From: Rhizobium sp. P32RR-XVIII
GTDB taxonomy: Bacteria; Pseudomonadota; Alphaproteobacteria; Rhizobiales; Rhizobiaceae
Assembly: GCF_012641395.1 (NCBI RefSeq)
Contig: NZ_JABAIH010000003.1
Span: 124,001-188,000 of the forward strand
Length of the DNA: 64,000 nt
Direction: 5' to 3'
Shown here piece by piece: positions 48,582-58,079 of this stretch. Within the stretch, counting starts at the first letter, position 1, and each line of letters begins with the position of its first letter. The notes beneath the pieces are model-generated. The model had not been told where the DNA came from. It saw only the letters and a program-made list of their open reading frames with translations, and made no database searches. The position numbers were made by a program, and so were the translations under genes.

Positions 48582-48636
48582 AATGCCGTATGTGGTGCGC
48601 GAGTCGCTGCCAGCCTTTTGTGCAGGGCAGCAGAAA

Positions 48637-49911
48637 TCAGACTTCGTCCGCGCCCGGGGTTAAGCGTTGGGCGCTCTTGACGGCGAACCCGTCGACATAT
48701 TCCACGAATTGCGCTGGATCGAAGATCCGGCCGTCCATAAAGCGGTCGCCGTCGCTATCACCCTCGACCCGGATATCGGCGTCCTGCGGCGTGCAGTTGT
48801 CGCCGAGCGCTGCCCTGTAGAGATCGGGACGATAGGCAGAGGCCGCCGATCGTGCGCTGTTCAGGCTGATCCCGGCCTGGCCCCAGCGGACCATCTGGCT
48901 GTAGATCCACAATGCCTGGCTCGGCCGTGGGTAATTCGCATAGTCGCCATGGAACATGAAGTAGTTGTCGATGACGCGGCGGCTGCCCGTGGCATCGAGG
49001 CTGAACTCGCCTGCGAGCACGTGCCTGATAATATCGACAGGAGCGGAAATATAACGCTGATCCGCCAATGCTTCGGCCAGGGCGTCGTGGTTTTCGGTGC
49101 GATCACACCAGCGCGACGCGGCATCCAGCGCCACGATCAGCCGGGAGACCGTTTCCGGATGGCTTTCGGCCCAATCGGGCCGCATGCCGACCACCTTTTC
49201 CGGCGCCGAGGGCCAGATATCCTGCTTCGCGGCAACGATCCGGCCGACGCCGCGTTCGGAAGCCACCATGTTCCAGGGCGCCCCGACGCAGAAGCCGTCG
49301 ATCGCGCCGGCCGCCAAGGCGTCGGAGGTGAGGGGAGGCGGAACGACGACCAGCTTCACATCCCTGTCCGGATCAATCCCGCCGGCAGCCAACCAGTAGC
49401 GGAATTCGTAGTTGTGTGAGGAAAACGGATAGGTCATGCCAAGTGTCGGCGCGGGCTCGCCGCGGACCCGCATATCGGCGAATACTTTGGCCAGCGCCTT
49501 GGCATTCTCGATCGCGCTTGCCGTTTCCGAAATGCCCGCCACTTGGCGCATGCGCTCGAAGAGCCGGGTCGAGAGCGTGATCGCATTGCCGCCGCGTCCC
49601 AAAGAAAACGGTGCAATCGTGGGCGAGGGGTTCGATCCCAATCCGAGCATTGCGGCAACAGGCATTGGCGAGAGCATGTGGGCGATGTCGAACTGGCGAA
49701 ATGCCAGCCGATCGCGAACATTCGCCCAGGAAACGTCCTTGACCAGATCGAGGGTCAGGCCCTCCTTCTCGGCAAATCCGAATTCTGCGGCGGCAATCAG
49801 CACCGAGGCATCGACAAGGGGAATGAAGCCGGCGCGCAGAATGCGAGGCCCTTCGCTGTGGAGCCGTAAAGGCGAAGACAGACGGCCCGGTTGTACTTCT
49901 ATTCTCGTCAC
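48637..49911 (-). CDS. nasS: Nitrate-sensing NasS protein (NrtA/CmpA family)
   Basis: A 424-residue protein related to the nitrate-binding NrtA, without a signal peptide, so cytoplasmic. It has LRAGFIPLVDASVLIAAAEFGF, LDLVKDVSWANVRDRLAFRQFDIAHML and DGFCVGAPWNMVA, typical of the family. NasS holds the antiterminator NasT inactive until nitrate or nitrite binds. It starts with GTG, with GGAG eight bases upstream, and follows nasT by 49 bp. Its end is 161 bp from the sigma-54 promoter of the operon it controls. Confidence 0.93.
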   Translation of the reverse strand: MTRIEVQPGRLSSPLRLHSEGPRILRAGFIPLVDASVLIAAAEFGFAEKEGLTLDLVKDVSWANVRDRLAFRQFDIAHMLSPMPVAAMLGLGSNPSPTIAPFSLGRGGNAITLSTRLFERMRQVAGISETASAIENAKALAKVFADMRVRGEPAPTLGMTYPFSSHNYEFRYWLAAGGIDPDRDVKLVVVPPPLTSDALAAGAIDGFCVGAPWNMVASERGVGRIVAAKQDIWPSAPEKVVGMRPDWAESHPETVSRLIVALDAASRWCDRTENHDALAEALADQRYISAPVDIIRHVLAGEFSLDATGSRRVIDNYFMFHGDYANYPRPSQALWIYSQMVRWGQAGISLNSARSAASAYRPDLYRAALGDNCTPQDADIRVEGDSDGDRFMDGRIFDPAQFVEYVDGFAVKSAQRLTPGADEV

Positions 49912-49960
49912 CGCATTTACTCCGCAATCCTCCGAACAATCGAATGGCGTTCGCGCCGGG

Positions 49961-50548
49961 TCACATTAACAATCCGGCTGCCGTCACGACGCTTTGCGCG
50001 ATCTCGGACATCTTCTTCTTCTCATTCATCGCCGTCTGGCGCAGCAGGGCGAACGCCTCTTCCTCCGAAAGGCCGCGCATCCTCATGAGGATACCCTTGG
50101 CCCGTTCGACGACCTTGCGTTCCTCAAGTGCCGACTTCGCGTCGGCAAGTTCCCGCTGCAGGCGGCTGAACGCATTGAACCGGCTGACAGCCATATCGAG
50201 GATCGGTTTCACCCGCTCCTTTTTCAGCCCGTCGACGATATAGGCGGAGACCCCCGCTTCAACTGCCGCCTCGATCGACGCGCTATCCGATCGATCGACG
50301 AACATCGCGATCGGCCGGCTGATCGTTCGCGTGAGCTGGAAAAGATGTTCCATCATGTCGCGATTGGGGTTCTCGATATCGATGATGATGACATCGGGCT
50401 TCAGCGTTTCGATGATGCGCGCGACGCCGTGGACCTCATGGACCACCGCTACACGCGTATGGCCAGCCTCCCGCAGCCCCTCTTCGATGATTGAGGCGCG
50501 GATCGTATTTTCATCGATGACAAGCACTGTCAGGTCACAACGGCTCAT
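49961..50548 (-). CDS. nasT: NasT, ANTAR-domain transcription antiterminator
   Basis: A 195-residue protein: an N-terminal receiver-like domain (LTVLVIDENTIRASIIEEGL, then PDVIIIDIENPNRDMM) and a C-terminal ANTAR RNA-binding domain (FSRLQRELADAKSALEERKVVERAKGILM...EEAFALLRQTAM). The family binds paired hexaloop hairpins in leader RNA to allow read-through of nitrate genes. The operon's leader carries such a hairpin. Confidence 0.95.
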   Translation of the reverse strand: MSRCDLTVLVIDENTIRASIIEEGLREAGHTRVAVVHEVHGVARIIETLKPDVIIIDIENPNRDMMEHLFQLTRTISRPIAMFVDRSDSASIEAAVEAGVSAYIVDGLKKERVKPILDMAVSRFNAFSRLQRELADAKSALEERKVVERAKGILMRMRGLSEEEAFALLRQTAMNEKKKMSEIAQSVVTAAGLLM

Positions 50549-50618
50549 GCGTCATTTTAACCGCACTGCAGCACAACAGGCAAGATGAACAGCCGTAAAA
50601 TTAAGCAATAATAATAAA

Positions 50619-50635
50619 TGCACAAAAAATGTGCG
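50619..50635. promoter_or_regulatory. Candidate NtrC-binding site upstream of nasT
   Basis: TGCACAAAAAATGTGCG: TGCAC, seven bases, GTGCG, a near-perfect NtrC dyad 71 bp upstream of nasT in an AT-rich region. I see no matching sigma-54 promoter close by, so activation or repression from this site is open. Confidence 0.6.
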
Positions 50636-50839
50636 ACTGCGAATGTTTCGAGCATTTCCGGTTTACCGGACCGAGACGTCGCGCAGTGGGTCCGTGCCGG
50701 TGACGATGTCGGCTGTTTTTGAAGACGCGTCGCGGTCTCTCGCATCTCCAAAATCATAAATCAGCTGCTGTCCTGTGTGCCGCGTCTGCTTCCGCGTGCT
50801 ACGATATCGTTTCATTCCACAGCTAAGGACGATCAAGAC

Positions 50840-52171
50840 ATGACGGGCCAAGATGGCAGTATTCTGGATTATGCCGGAGTTCTTGCCGTGTTTCTTCTGG
50901 TCGGCGCTAATGGCTTCTTCGTGGCTGCCGAATTTGCACTGGTTTCCGTGAGGCGCAGCCGGGTCGCCGAACTTGCCGCTGCGGGGCGGATGAACGCTTC
51001 GGCGCTTCAGCGGGCGGTAGACAGTCTCGACGCAAATCTCGCGGCGACGCAGCTCGGCATCACGATCTCCTCGCTTGCTCTCGGCTGGGTCGGCGAACCG
51101 GCGCTGGCGCATCTGATCCAGCCACTGCTGGCGTGGCTACCGGGCGAATGGGCCGTGAGAGGCTCGCACGCCATCGCCGTCGTCATAGCATTCATCATCA
51201 TAACGGCGCTTCATATCGTGCTCGGCGAGCTGGCGCCGAAGAGCCTGGCGCTACAGCGAAGCGAAGGAACGGCGCTCGCCGTCGTCCGGCCGCTCGATTT
51301 CTTCCGCACCCTGTTCAAACCGGCAATCTTCGTTCTCAATGGCCTGGGCAACCTCGTGCTCCGAGCCGTTGGTCTTCGTGCGGGAGCAGGCGAATCCTCC
51401 TTTCATTCTCCGCAGGAACTGAAGCTGCTGGTGGCCGAGAGCCAGGAAGCGGGCCTTCTCAATCCGGTGCAACAGCAGCTCGTCGAACGGGTGCTCAATA
51501 TCGGCGAGAGACCGATCTCCGACATCATGACGCCACGCCTCGATGTCGACTGGTTCGATGCCGATGACAGCGACGCTGAAATCCTGAAGACGATCCGGGA
51601 GTGCCGGCACGAGCAGCTTCTCGTCGCCCGGGGCTCGATCGACGAACCGATCGGCATGGTTCTAAAGAAGGACCTGCTCGATCAGGTTCTGGATGGCGGA
51701 AAGATCAGGCCTCTGGATGCGATCAAGCAGCCGCTGGTGCTCCATGAAGGGACCTCGGTGGTGCGCGTTCTCGATAGCTTCAAGGCCTCGCCGGTCCATC
51801 TTGCCATCGTCATCGATGAATATGGTAGCCTTGAGGGTATCGTCACGCAGACCGATCTGCTCGAAGCGATTGCCGGAGATCTCCCGGGATCCGACGAGGA
51901 GCCGACCATCATTGTCCGCGAAGACGGCTCGCTGCTCGTCGATGCGATGATGCCAGCCTTCGACGCTTTCGAAAGACTCGGTTTGCGTGAAAGACCGGAT
52001 GCCGATTTCCACACGCTCGCGGGCTTTGCCCTTCACCAGCTCCAGCACATTCCCGAGACCGGTGAAACCTTCGAGTTCGACGGATGGCGGTTCGAGGTCA
52101 TCGACATGGACGGCATGCGCATCGACAAGATCATGGCGACGCGCGCGTCGGCAGACGCGGCGGATATCTAG
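50840..52171 (+). CDS. CNNM/CBS-domain (CorC/HlyC-type) membrane protein
   Basis: A 443-residue protein with an N-terminal CNNM (DUF21) domain of about four helices (VGANGFFVAAEFALVSVRRSRV...HIVLGELAPKSLALQ), two CBS domains near residues 205-330 (PISDIMTPRLDV and VHLAIVIDEYGSLEGIVTQTDLLEAI), and a CorC/HlyC C-terminal domain (FHTLAGFALHQLQHIPETGETF). Related proteins take part in Mg2+/Co2+ efflux. The start at 50840 follows AAGGA; an upstream in-frame start lacks support. Confidence 0.92.
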   Translation: MTGQDGSILDYAGVLAVFLLVGANGFFVAAEFALVSVRRSRVAELAAAGRMNASALQRAVDSLDANLAATQLGITISSLALGWVGEPALAHLIQPLLAWLPGEWAVRGSHAIAVVIAFIIITALHIVLGELAPKSLALQRSEGTALAVVRPLDFFRTLFKPAIFVLNGLGNLVLRAVGLRAGAGESSFHSPQELKLLVAESQEAGLLNPVQQQLVERVLNIGERPISDIMTPRLDVDWFDADDSDAEILKTIRECRHEQLLVARGSIDEPIGMVLKKDLLDQVLDGGKIRPLDAIKQPLVLHEGTSVVRVLDSFKASPVHLAIVIDEYGSLEGIVTQTDLLEAIAGDLPGSDEEPTIIVREDGSLLVDAMMPAFDAFERLGLRERPDADFHTLAGFALHQLQHIPETGETFEFDGWRFEVIDMDGMRIDKIMATRASADAADI

Positions 52172-52291
52172 CCGACGCGCTTCCAGAATTGCCGCCGGGG
52201 CGCGAGGAGCGCTTGCTGATGGCCACGAGGAGCGTGTATTGCTACCGCCGATAGAATTCATACCGTGACCTAAGGATAGAGGAACGACCCC

Positions 52292-52951
52292 ATGAGCCTT
52301 CGCATCAACGACATCGCCCCGGATTTTACCGCCGAAACCACTCACGGGCCGATCCGTTTTCATGACTGGATCGGCGACGGCTGGGCCGTGCTTTTCTCCC
52401 ATCCGAAGAACTTCACGCCGGTGTGCACGACGGAACTCGGCGCGATGGCGGGCCTCGAAGGCGAATTCCGCAAGCGTGGCGTCAAGATCATCGGCATATC
52501 GGTTGATCCGGTCGAAAGCCACGGCAAGTGGAAGGGTGACATCAAGGCCGCGACCGGCTTCGACGTCGAATATCCGCTGATCGGGGATAAGGATCTCAAT
52601 GTGGCGAAGCTCTACGATATGCTGCCGGCAGGCGCGGGCGAGAGCTCCGAAGGCCGCACGCCAGCCGACAATGCCACCGTCCGCTCCGTCTTCGTGGTTG
52701 GCCCTGACAAGAAGATCAAGCTCATCCTCACCTACCCGATGACGACGGGCCGCAACTTTGGTGAAATCCTGCGCGCCATCGACTCTATTCAGCTGACCGC
52801 CAAGCATCAGGTGGCGACGCCGGCAAACTGGCAGCAAGGCGAGGACGTCATCATCACGGCGGCGGTTTCGAACGAAGACGCGATTACCCGCTTTGGCTCC
52901 TTTGACACGGTCCTTCCCTATCTGAGGAAGACCAAGCAGCCTGCCAACTGA
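52292..52951 (+). CDS. Peroxiredoxin, 1-Cys (Prx6) type
   Basis: A 219-residue thiol peroxidase. The peroxidatic Cys45 is in FTPVCTTELG, preceded by HPKN. The long C-terminal dimerisation region (TPANWQQGEDVIITAAVSNEDA) is that of the Prx6 class. No resolving Cys is visible, as expected for a 1-Cys enzyme. It reduces peroxides using a thiol donor. GAGGAA precedes the ATG. It stands alone, convergent with the hydrolase gene. Confidence 0.95.
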   Translation: MSLRINDIAPDFTAETTHGPIRFHDWIGDGWAVLFSHPKNFTPVCTTELGAMAGLEGEFRKRGVKIIGISVDPVESHGKWKGDIKAATGFDVEYPLIGDKDLNVAKLYDMLPAGAGESSEGRTPADNATVRSVFVVGPDKKIKLILTYPMTTGRNFGEILRAIDSIQLTAKHQVATPANWQQGEDVIITAAVSNEDAITRFGSFDTVLPYLRKTKQPAN

Positions 52952-52966
52952 CGCAAGGCGTGAGTT

Positions 52967-53638
52967 CTATGTCAGCGCCACCGGGCCTAGAGATGATCTG
53001 GATGCTTTCGCGGACGCCCAATCTCTGATGGCTTGCGCCATGCTCGCCTGATGATCTGCAAACGAGAACCCCGAGATCTTTTTTCGGGGTCTCAGGTCAT
53101 GGTCGCCATCTTCAAGCCAGAGCAGGTCTATCTTGCTGGACAGGGAGTAGCCCGGCACCTCTTCCCGTGTGCCGAACGCATCCCGCGTTCCCTGCACGAT
53201 CAGTGTCGGCGTCTCTAGCGTCTCCAGATGCTTCGTACGGAGCTGGCCAGGTTTGTCCGGCGGGTGGAACGGATAGCCGAGGCAGACGAGCCCTATGATC
53301 TTGCCCTCACGAAAGAGTTCGTCGGCAACCATGCTGGCAACACGGCCGCCCATTGATTTGCCGCCGATGATAAGAGGGCCGCACGCGGCGAGTTGCTCGA
53401 CGGCGGCAAGATATTCTGGAATGAGCCTGTCGGCGCGGGGAGGCGGTTTCCGGCCATCGGATGTTCGCCGTGCCGCCATATAGGCGAACTCGAATCTGGC
53501 GACGCGAAAGCCGACGGCTGCGAGAGCCTCGGCCGCGGCTGTCATCGACGTCGAATCCATCGCTGCGCCAGCACCGTGTGCGAGCAGCATCGTCACCTCG
53601 GCGTTGTCAGGACCAGTTGTTAGAAATCCATTTTGCAT
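52967..53638 (-). CDS. Alpha/beta hydrolase, TEX30/KANL3-like
   Basis: A 223-residue alpha/beta hydrolase with the oxyanion region LLAHGAGAAMDS, nucleophile Ser95 in GGKSMGGRVA, likely Asp in LIVQGTRDAFG and His in LEDGDHDLRP. This matches the dienelactone-hydrolase-like TEX30/KANL3 family. The substrate is unknown. It converges with the peroxiredoxin gene with 15 bp between stops. Confidence 0.85.
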   Translation of the reverse strand: MQNGFLTTGPDNAEVTMLLAHGAGAAMDSTSMTAAAEALAAVGFRVARFEFAYMAARRTSDGRKPPPRADRLIPEYLAAVEQLAACGPLIIGGKSMGGRVASMVADELFREGKIIGLVCLGYPFHPPDKPGQLRTKHLETLETPTLIVQGTRDAFGTREEVPGYSLSSKIDLLWLEDGDHDLRPRKKISGFSFADHQASMAQAIRDWASAKASRSSLGPVALT

Positions 53639-53872
53639 GGGTGATTCATAGACGGCCGGCTGGGCTTTGTCAGTAATTTGGCGGCTATTCGGGCTGCGAA
53701 CGGGTTTCTCTCCAATACTGTATGATAATTCGCCACTACGACCAATTCGGCACTTACGTCCAACGGATTTTCACGGCATATTAGAAAATTAGAAAATAGG
53801 GCATGAGGGAGCATTCGAACAATTCGGTAAGTACGCTCGGATGTCTTCCGTATTGGTTAGGGAGGACCAATC

Positions 53873-54955
53873 ATGAGGCGAATTTTGGTGTTCGTGGCAT
53901 CCGCCGCGGCGTTATCGCTTGGGGTGTCTCACGCATTCGCGCAATCGGGCAGCGTCGAGAAAGCAGTGGGCGGCTACAACTTCACTGAAGCCGCCAAGGA
54001 GGCTCCCGGCACGAAGGATTTCCATTCGGCCGACGGTCATTTGACCTTTGCGATCGTGACGCATACGGCAGGCAACGGCTTCTTTGACCCTGTCTATGTC
54101 GGCGCTACCGTTGCCGGCAACATGATCGGCGCCAAGATACTGCTGCTTGGCTCGGAGTCGCCGGTGGACGATCCGGCGCGTGAAATCGAAATCCTGAACC
54201 AGATTGTTCAGGATCCGACGATCGACGGCATTATCATGACGACGCCGCAGGTCGGCGCCTACAACGATATCGTCAAGGCCGCAGAGGCCAAGGGCATCCC
54301 GGTCGCAACGACCAACTCGTTCGACGCGACCCTCCTGAACCGCAGCGCCATCAGCCATACCGGCCAGGACGCATCGGCTGCGGCAATCGGCGGCGAAGCG
54401 CTCGCCAAATGCGTGCTCGACAGCGGCAAGACCAGCGGCTCGATCGTGCTGCCGTCCTCAACAGCGATGGGCAACATCGAGGTGAACAACCGCGTGACTT
54501 CCGCTTTCAATGCGATCGTCAAGACGCTGAAGGATGCGGGCAAGCTCGACGCCTTCAAGGTTGACGCCGGCCCGGAGAATGTCGGCATCGATACGAATCC
54601 GAACGACCCGGTCAATGGGCTTGTTACGCTGTTCGAGTCGCGCGGTGATGTGGTCGGCGTCTTCACCGCCAACAACGTCTTTACACCGCCGCTCGTCAAA
54701 GCGGTCGCACAGGCCGGTATGACTGGCAAGATCTGCGCCTTCGGCTTCGATCTCGGCCCGGCTCAGCAAGAAGGCATCGCCGCCGGGAACCTGACCGGTT
54801 CGCTTGGACAGCAGCCTTTCCTGCAGGGTTTCTGGCCGGTCATGCAGCTTTATCTGCAGATCGATCGCGGCATCTCTGCCGCCAATCTCGATACGCGCGC
54901 TCAGCTCGTAACGAAGGAGACGGTCGCAAACGTCGGCAAGCGCTTCGAGAACTGA
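53873..54955 (+). CDS. Sugar ABC importer substrate-binding protein, RbsB-like
   Basis: A 360-residue periplasmic protein. The signal peptide is MRRILVFVASAAALSLGVSHAFAQ. The mature protein has FAIVTHTAGNGFFDPVYVGATVAGN, LNQIVQDPTIDGIIMTTPQ and the later GDVVGVFTANNVFTPPLV. TAGGGAGG precedes the ATG. The order binding protein, permease, single-domain ATPase resembles the fructose importer frcBCA of Sinorhizobium, but the permease differs in being double. Confidence 0.92.
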   Translation: MRRILVFVASAAALSLGVSHAFAQSGSVEKAVGGYNFTEAAKEAPGTKDFHSADGHLTFAIVTHTAGNGFFDPVYVGATVAGNMIGAKILLLGSESPVDDPAREIEILNQIVQDPTIDGIIMTTPQVGAYNDIVKAAEAKGIPVATTNSFDATLLNRSAISHTGQDASAAAIGGEALAKCVLDSGKTSGSIVLPSSTAMGNIEVNNRVTSAFNAIVKTLKDAGKLDAFKVDAGPENVGIDTNPNDPVNGLVTLFESRGDVVGVFTANNVFTPPLVKAVAQAGMTGKICAFGFDLGPAQQEGIAAGNLTGSLGQQPFLQGFWPVMQLYLQIDRGISAANLDTRAQLVTKETVANVGKRFEN

Positions 54956-54977
54956 TTGCGCTTGAAACTCTGAATAA

Positions 54978-55004
54978 GGGCAGGAGGACGCAGACCTCCT
55001 GCCC
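54978..55004 (+). terminator. GC-rich intercistronic hairpin after binding-protein gene
   Basis: GGGCAGGAGG, loop ACGCAGA, CCTCCTGCCC: perfect ten-base arms, 23 bases after the binding-protein stop and 29 bases before the permease start. Confidence 0.78.
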
Positions 55005-55033
55005 TCCGATACAGGGATCGACCGGAGAACCTT

Positions 55034-57289
55034 ATGCCGCTCACCACGACGACTTCGCTCGGCCGTGCGCCGCCTCAGCTTTTTGGCGGCTGGGAGGGCG
55101 GTCTTCTCGTCTTTCTCGCGCTGCTCTATCTCGTCGGAGCTCTTGTCAATCCAGCCTTCTTCGGGTCAACGGAGGCGCTGCACGCACTGCTCCGGGACAC
55201 GTCGCGTGTGGGGATCATCGCCGTTGGAATGACCTTCGTCATCGCCAACAAAGATCTCGATCTTTCAGTCGGTTCCACCTACGGCCTGGTCGCCGTGGTT
55301 TTCGCTCGGCTTTTTGCCTCGAGTTTTCTGGACTTCGACATCCTGACCTCGATCGTCCTGTGCTTGCTTTTGGGCGCGGCGATCGGCGTGATCAACGGCG
55401 TCCTGGTGACTGTCCTGAAAGTGCCGGCATTCATCGCGACGCTGACGATGCTTTTCATCGGTCGCGGCTTCGTGCTCGCGCTGACGCACGGGCAAGCGAT
55501 CTACTATTCCGAGAAGGCGAAGGAGGCGCCGCTCTTTTTCCACTTGGGCGAAACGAATGCACTCGGATTCAACAACCAGATCGTAATCTTCCTGCTCGTC
55601 GCAATTGTCGGCGCCTACGTGCTTGCCAAGACCCGCTGGGGATACGAGACCTTGGCGACCGGCGGCAACGAGCAGGCGGCGGTCTATGCAGGTATCCCCA
55701 CGGGCTGGGTGCGCACCCGCGCCTACCTGATCTCGTCGCTTTGCGCGACACTGGCAGCGCTTCTGTCGGCGGCGCAGGACAAGGGGGTGACCCCACTCTA
55801 CGGCGTTAGCTGGGAACTCACCGTCATCGCCTCCGTCGTCATCGGCGGCGCATCGATCCTTGGCGGGCGCGGCCGTGTGATCGGTTCCTGTCTTGGAGCT
55901 GCGGTTGTCGTCCTGATCGACAAGGTGCTCCGTGAAGGTTGGCCAATCACCCGCGTCATCGTCATCGACGGGGAGAATGTCACAGTCAATGCCAGGTTCA
56001 CGCTGCCGGCAGGCGCAGTGCTGATCTTCCTCGGCCTGCTTCTAGTTATCGCCGTCCTCATCGAGCCCCACGTCATTCGGCGCCAGTTTGCGGGCCGTTT
56101 CTGGGCTTGGCTCCGGGGTCGGCCGCCGCCGCCGGCCTATGAGATGGGCGGTGTGGCGCTTGAAGGCGTGCAGACCAAGGGAGCGATGACGACCGACGCG
56201 GCGCTGTCGGCAACCGGCCTTGGCAAATTCCTTGCGCGCCGCGACGCACTCGCCATTATCTTGACCATGGTGCTGTGGCTGACAGGCCTTGCACTAAGGC
56301 CGGACTACTGGTGGAACCTCTCCAACACCTTCGCGATCCTGCTGAATTATACCGAACTGGCCCTGATTGCGGTCGGGCTCACCTATGTCATCGCGGCCGG
56401 GGACATCGATCTTTCCGTCGGTTCCGTGCTCGCGCTGGCCGGGAGCACCGCCGCCTATTTCCTGAAGGTGCTCGGCGCCGACCCGCTCACCGCGATCGCA
56501 ATGGGCCTGCTCGCGGGAATGATTGCCGGGCTGGTCAACTCTATCGTTACAGTCGGGTTCAAGCTACCAGCCTTCATCGCAACCCTCGGCATGTTCTACA
56601 TCGCCCGAGGCCTTGCCGCCTGGTTCGTGGCCGGCCAGCAACTGACCGGCTGGTCGGAGGGTTATAACCTCCTCGGCCGGAAGTTGAACGACGTGCTCGT
56701 CCATCTTGGCTTTTCGCTGCCCCCCGGAATCCTGCGTAGCGTGGCCGAGGTCGTCAGCGTCCAGACGATCTGGATGTTTCTTGTCGCCCTGCTTGCGGGC
56801 ATCGTGCTCGCCTTTACGCCGTTCGGGATGAAAGTCTGTGCCACGGGTGGCAACATTCGCGCCGCTGCCTATGCCGGCATCAATACCAACCGCGTGCGCT
56901 TCATTGCGCTGATGCTGGCGGCGCTCTGCGCAAGCATGGCCGGGATCATCAACGTCGCCTATTTCCGCAGTTTCAATCCAGTCGCAGGCCAGTTCCGCGA
57001 GCTTGACGCCATTGCCTCCGTCATCATCGGCGGCGGCTCGATCTTCGGCGGTTACGGCACGATGATCGGCTCCCTTGCAGGGGCAGCCGTCATCACCCTC
57101 ATCCGCGCGCTGCTGCAGCTCAACGTCCAGGGATTCACCATGCCGCAGCATTGGATCAACGTCTTCATCGGCGTTATCCTGATCGTTGCGGTGCTGATCG
57201 ACATCTGGGTGCGCGAAGCCAAGATTTTCGCACGTCTCGGCGCCAGGCTGCCCGGACGCGCTCGAATACGGGAGAGTTCCTATGGCTGA
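55034..57289 (+). CDS. Fused double ABC permease, RbsC-RbsC
   Basis: A 751-residue protein, twice the length of an RbsC-type permease. The first half carries NKDLDLSVGSTYGLVAVV, the coupling loop GGNEQAAVYAGIPTGWVRTRA and VVIGGASILGGRGRVIGS. A cytoplasmic linker of about 60 residues (near 345-400, containing RGRPPPPAYEMGG) leads to a second half with AGDIDLSVGSVLALAGS, GGNIRAAAYAGINTNRVRF and VIIGGGSIFGGYGTMIGS. Both halves are complete and differ from each other, so this is a built-in heterodimer. The gene overlaps the ATPase gene by 8 bp. Confidence 0.93.
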   Translation: MPLTTTTSLGRAPPQLFGGWEGGLLVFLALLYLVGALVNPAFFGSTEALHALLRDTSRVGIIAVGMTFVIANKDLDLSVGSTYGLVAVVFARLFASSFLDFDILTSIVLCLLLGAAIGVINGVLVTVLKVPAFIATLTMLFIGRGFVLALTHGQAIYYSEKAKEAPLFFHLGETNALGFNNQIVIFLLVAIVGAYVLAKTRWGYETLATGGNEQAAVYAGIPTGWVRTRAYLISSLCATLAALLSAAQDKGVTPLYGVSWELTVIASVVIGGASILGGRGRVIGSCLGAAVVVLIDKVLREGWPITRVIVIDGENVTVNARFTLPAGAVLIFLGLLLVIAVLIEPHVIRRQFAGRFWAWLRGRPPPPAYEMGGVALEGVQTKGAMTTDAALSATGLGKFLARRDALAIILTMVLWLTGLALRPDYWWNLSNTFAILLNYTELALIAVGLTYVIAAGDIDLSVGSVLALAGSTAAYFLKVLGADPLTAIAMGLLAGMIAGLVNSIVTVGFKLPAFIATLGMFYIARGLAAWFVAGQQLTGWSEGYNLLGRKLNDVLVHLGFSLPPGILRSVAEVVSVQTIWMFLVALLAGIVLAFTPFGMKVCATGGNIRAAAYAGINTNRVRFIALMLAALCASMAGIINVAYFRSFNPVAGQFRELDAIASVIIGGGSIFGGYGTMIGSLAGAAVITLIRALLQLNVQGFTMPQHWINVFIGVILIVAVLIDIWVREAKIFARLGARLPGRARIRESSYG

Positions 57290-58079
57290 CGCGACGCCAT
57301 CCCAGCCGATCGTCGAAATGCGAGGGATCGAGAAGTCCTTCGGGGCGGTGCAGGCGCTCCGCAAGGTCGATCTCGTGCTCTATCCCGGCGAGATTCTCGG
57401 TCTGGTCGGCGACAACTCGGCCGGCAAATCGACGCTGATGAAGATACTGACCGGCGCCTATCAGCGCGACGCCGGGGAGATCCTGGTGGCCGGCACGCCC
57501 GTGCATTTCAAGAGCCCGCACGAGAGCCGCGACGCCGGCATCGAGATGATCTACCAGGATTTCGCACTGTGCGGGAACATGGATGTCGGCCAGAACATCT
57601 TTCTCGGCCGCTGGCCGCTGAAAGGTCCCTTCGTTAACCGAAAGAAGATGTATGCGGAAGCCGATCATGTGCTGAAACGGCTCAAGGTCGATGTGAATTC
57701 CGTCTATCAGAAGGTCGAAAGTCTGTCCGGCGGCCGTCAGCAATCGGTCGCGATCGCGCGTGCGATTTCCTTTGACCCGCGCGTCGTCATCCTCGACGAG
57801 CCAACAGCCAACCTTTCCGTGATGGCGACCGAGCGTCTGCTTGAAACCATGCTGGAGCTAAAGAAGCAGGGCGTTGCCCAGATCATCATCTCGCATCGCC
57901 TCGTCGATATCTTCGCGGTGGGTGACCGCGTCATGGTGCTGAAGCGCGGCGAATATGTCGGCGACCGCTACGTCAAGAACACCGACGAGCATGAAGTTCT
58001 CGAGATCATCGTCTCGGGCACGCGGGAACAGGCGCTGACAGCCGATGACGCACGGCGGATCACGGGTCAAAGCTTTTAG
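57282..58079 (+). CDS. Sugar ABC importer ATP-binding protein, single domain (FrcA-like)
   Basis: A 265-residue ATPase with one nucleotide-binding domain: Walker A GDNSAGKST, signature LSGGRQQSVAIARA, Walker B VVILDEPTANLSV and switch IISHRLVDIF. RbsA proteins have two domains; the short form matches FrcA-type importers, where two copies assemble. A decayed IS6 transposase abuts its 3' end, but the protein looks complete. Confidence 0.92.
   Translation: MADATPSQPIVEMRGIEKSFGAVQALRKVDLVLYPGEILGLVGDNSAGKSTLMKILTGAYQRDAGEILVAGTPVHFKSPHESRDAGIEMIYQDFALCGNMDVGQNIFLGRWPLKGPFVNRKKMYAEADHVLKRLKVDVNSVYQKVESLSGGRQQSVAIARAISFDPRVVILDEPTANLSVMATERLLETMLELKKQGVAQIIISHRLVDIFAVGDRVMVLKRGEYVGDRYVKNTDEHEVLEIIVSGTREQALTADDARRITGQSF

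Noticed and set aside
53780..53795. Tandem ATTAGAAA repeats upstream of the RbsB-like gene at 53873
   Set aside because: Only two copies of an AT-rich octamer in a promoter region; not enough to call a repeat element or regulator site.
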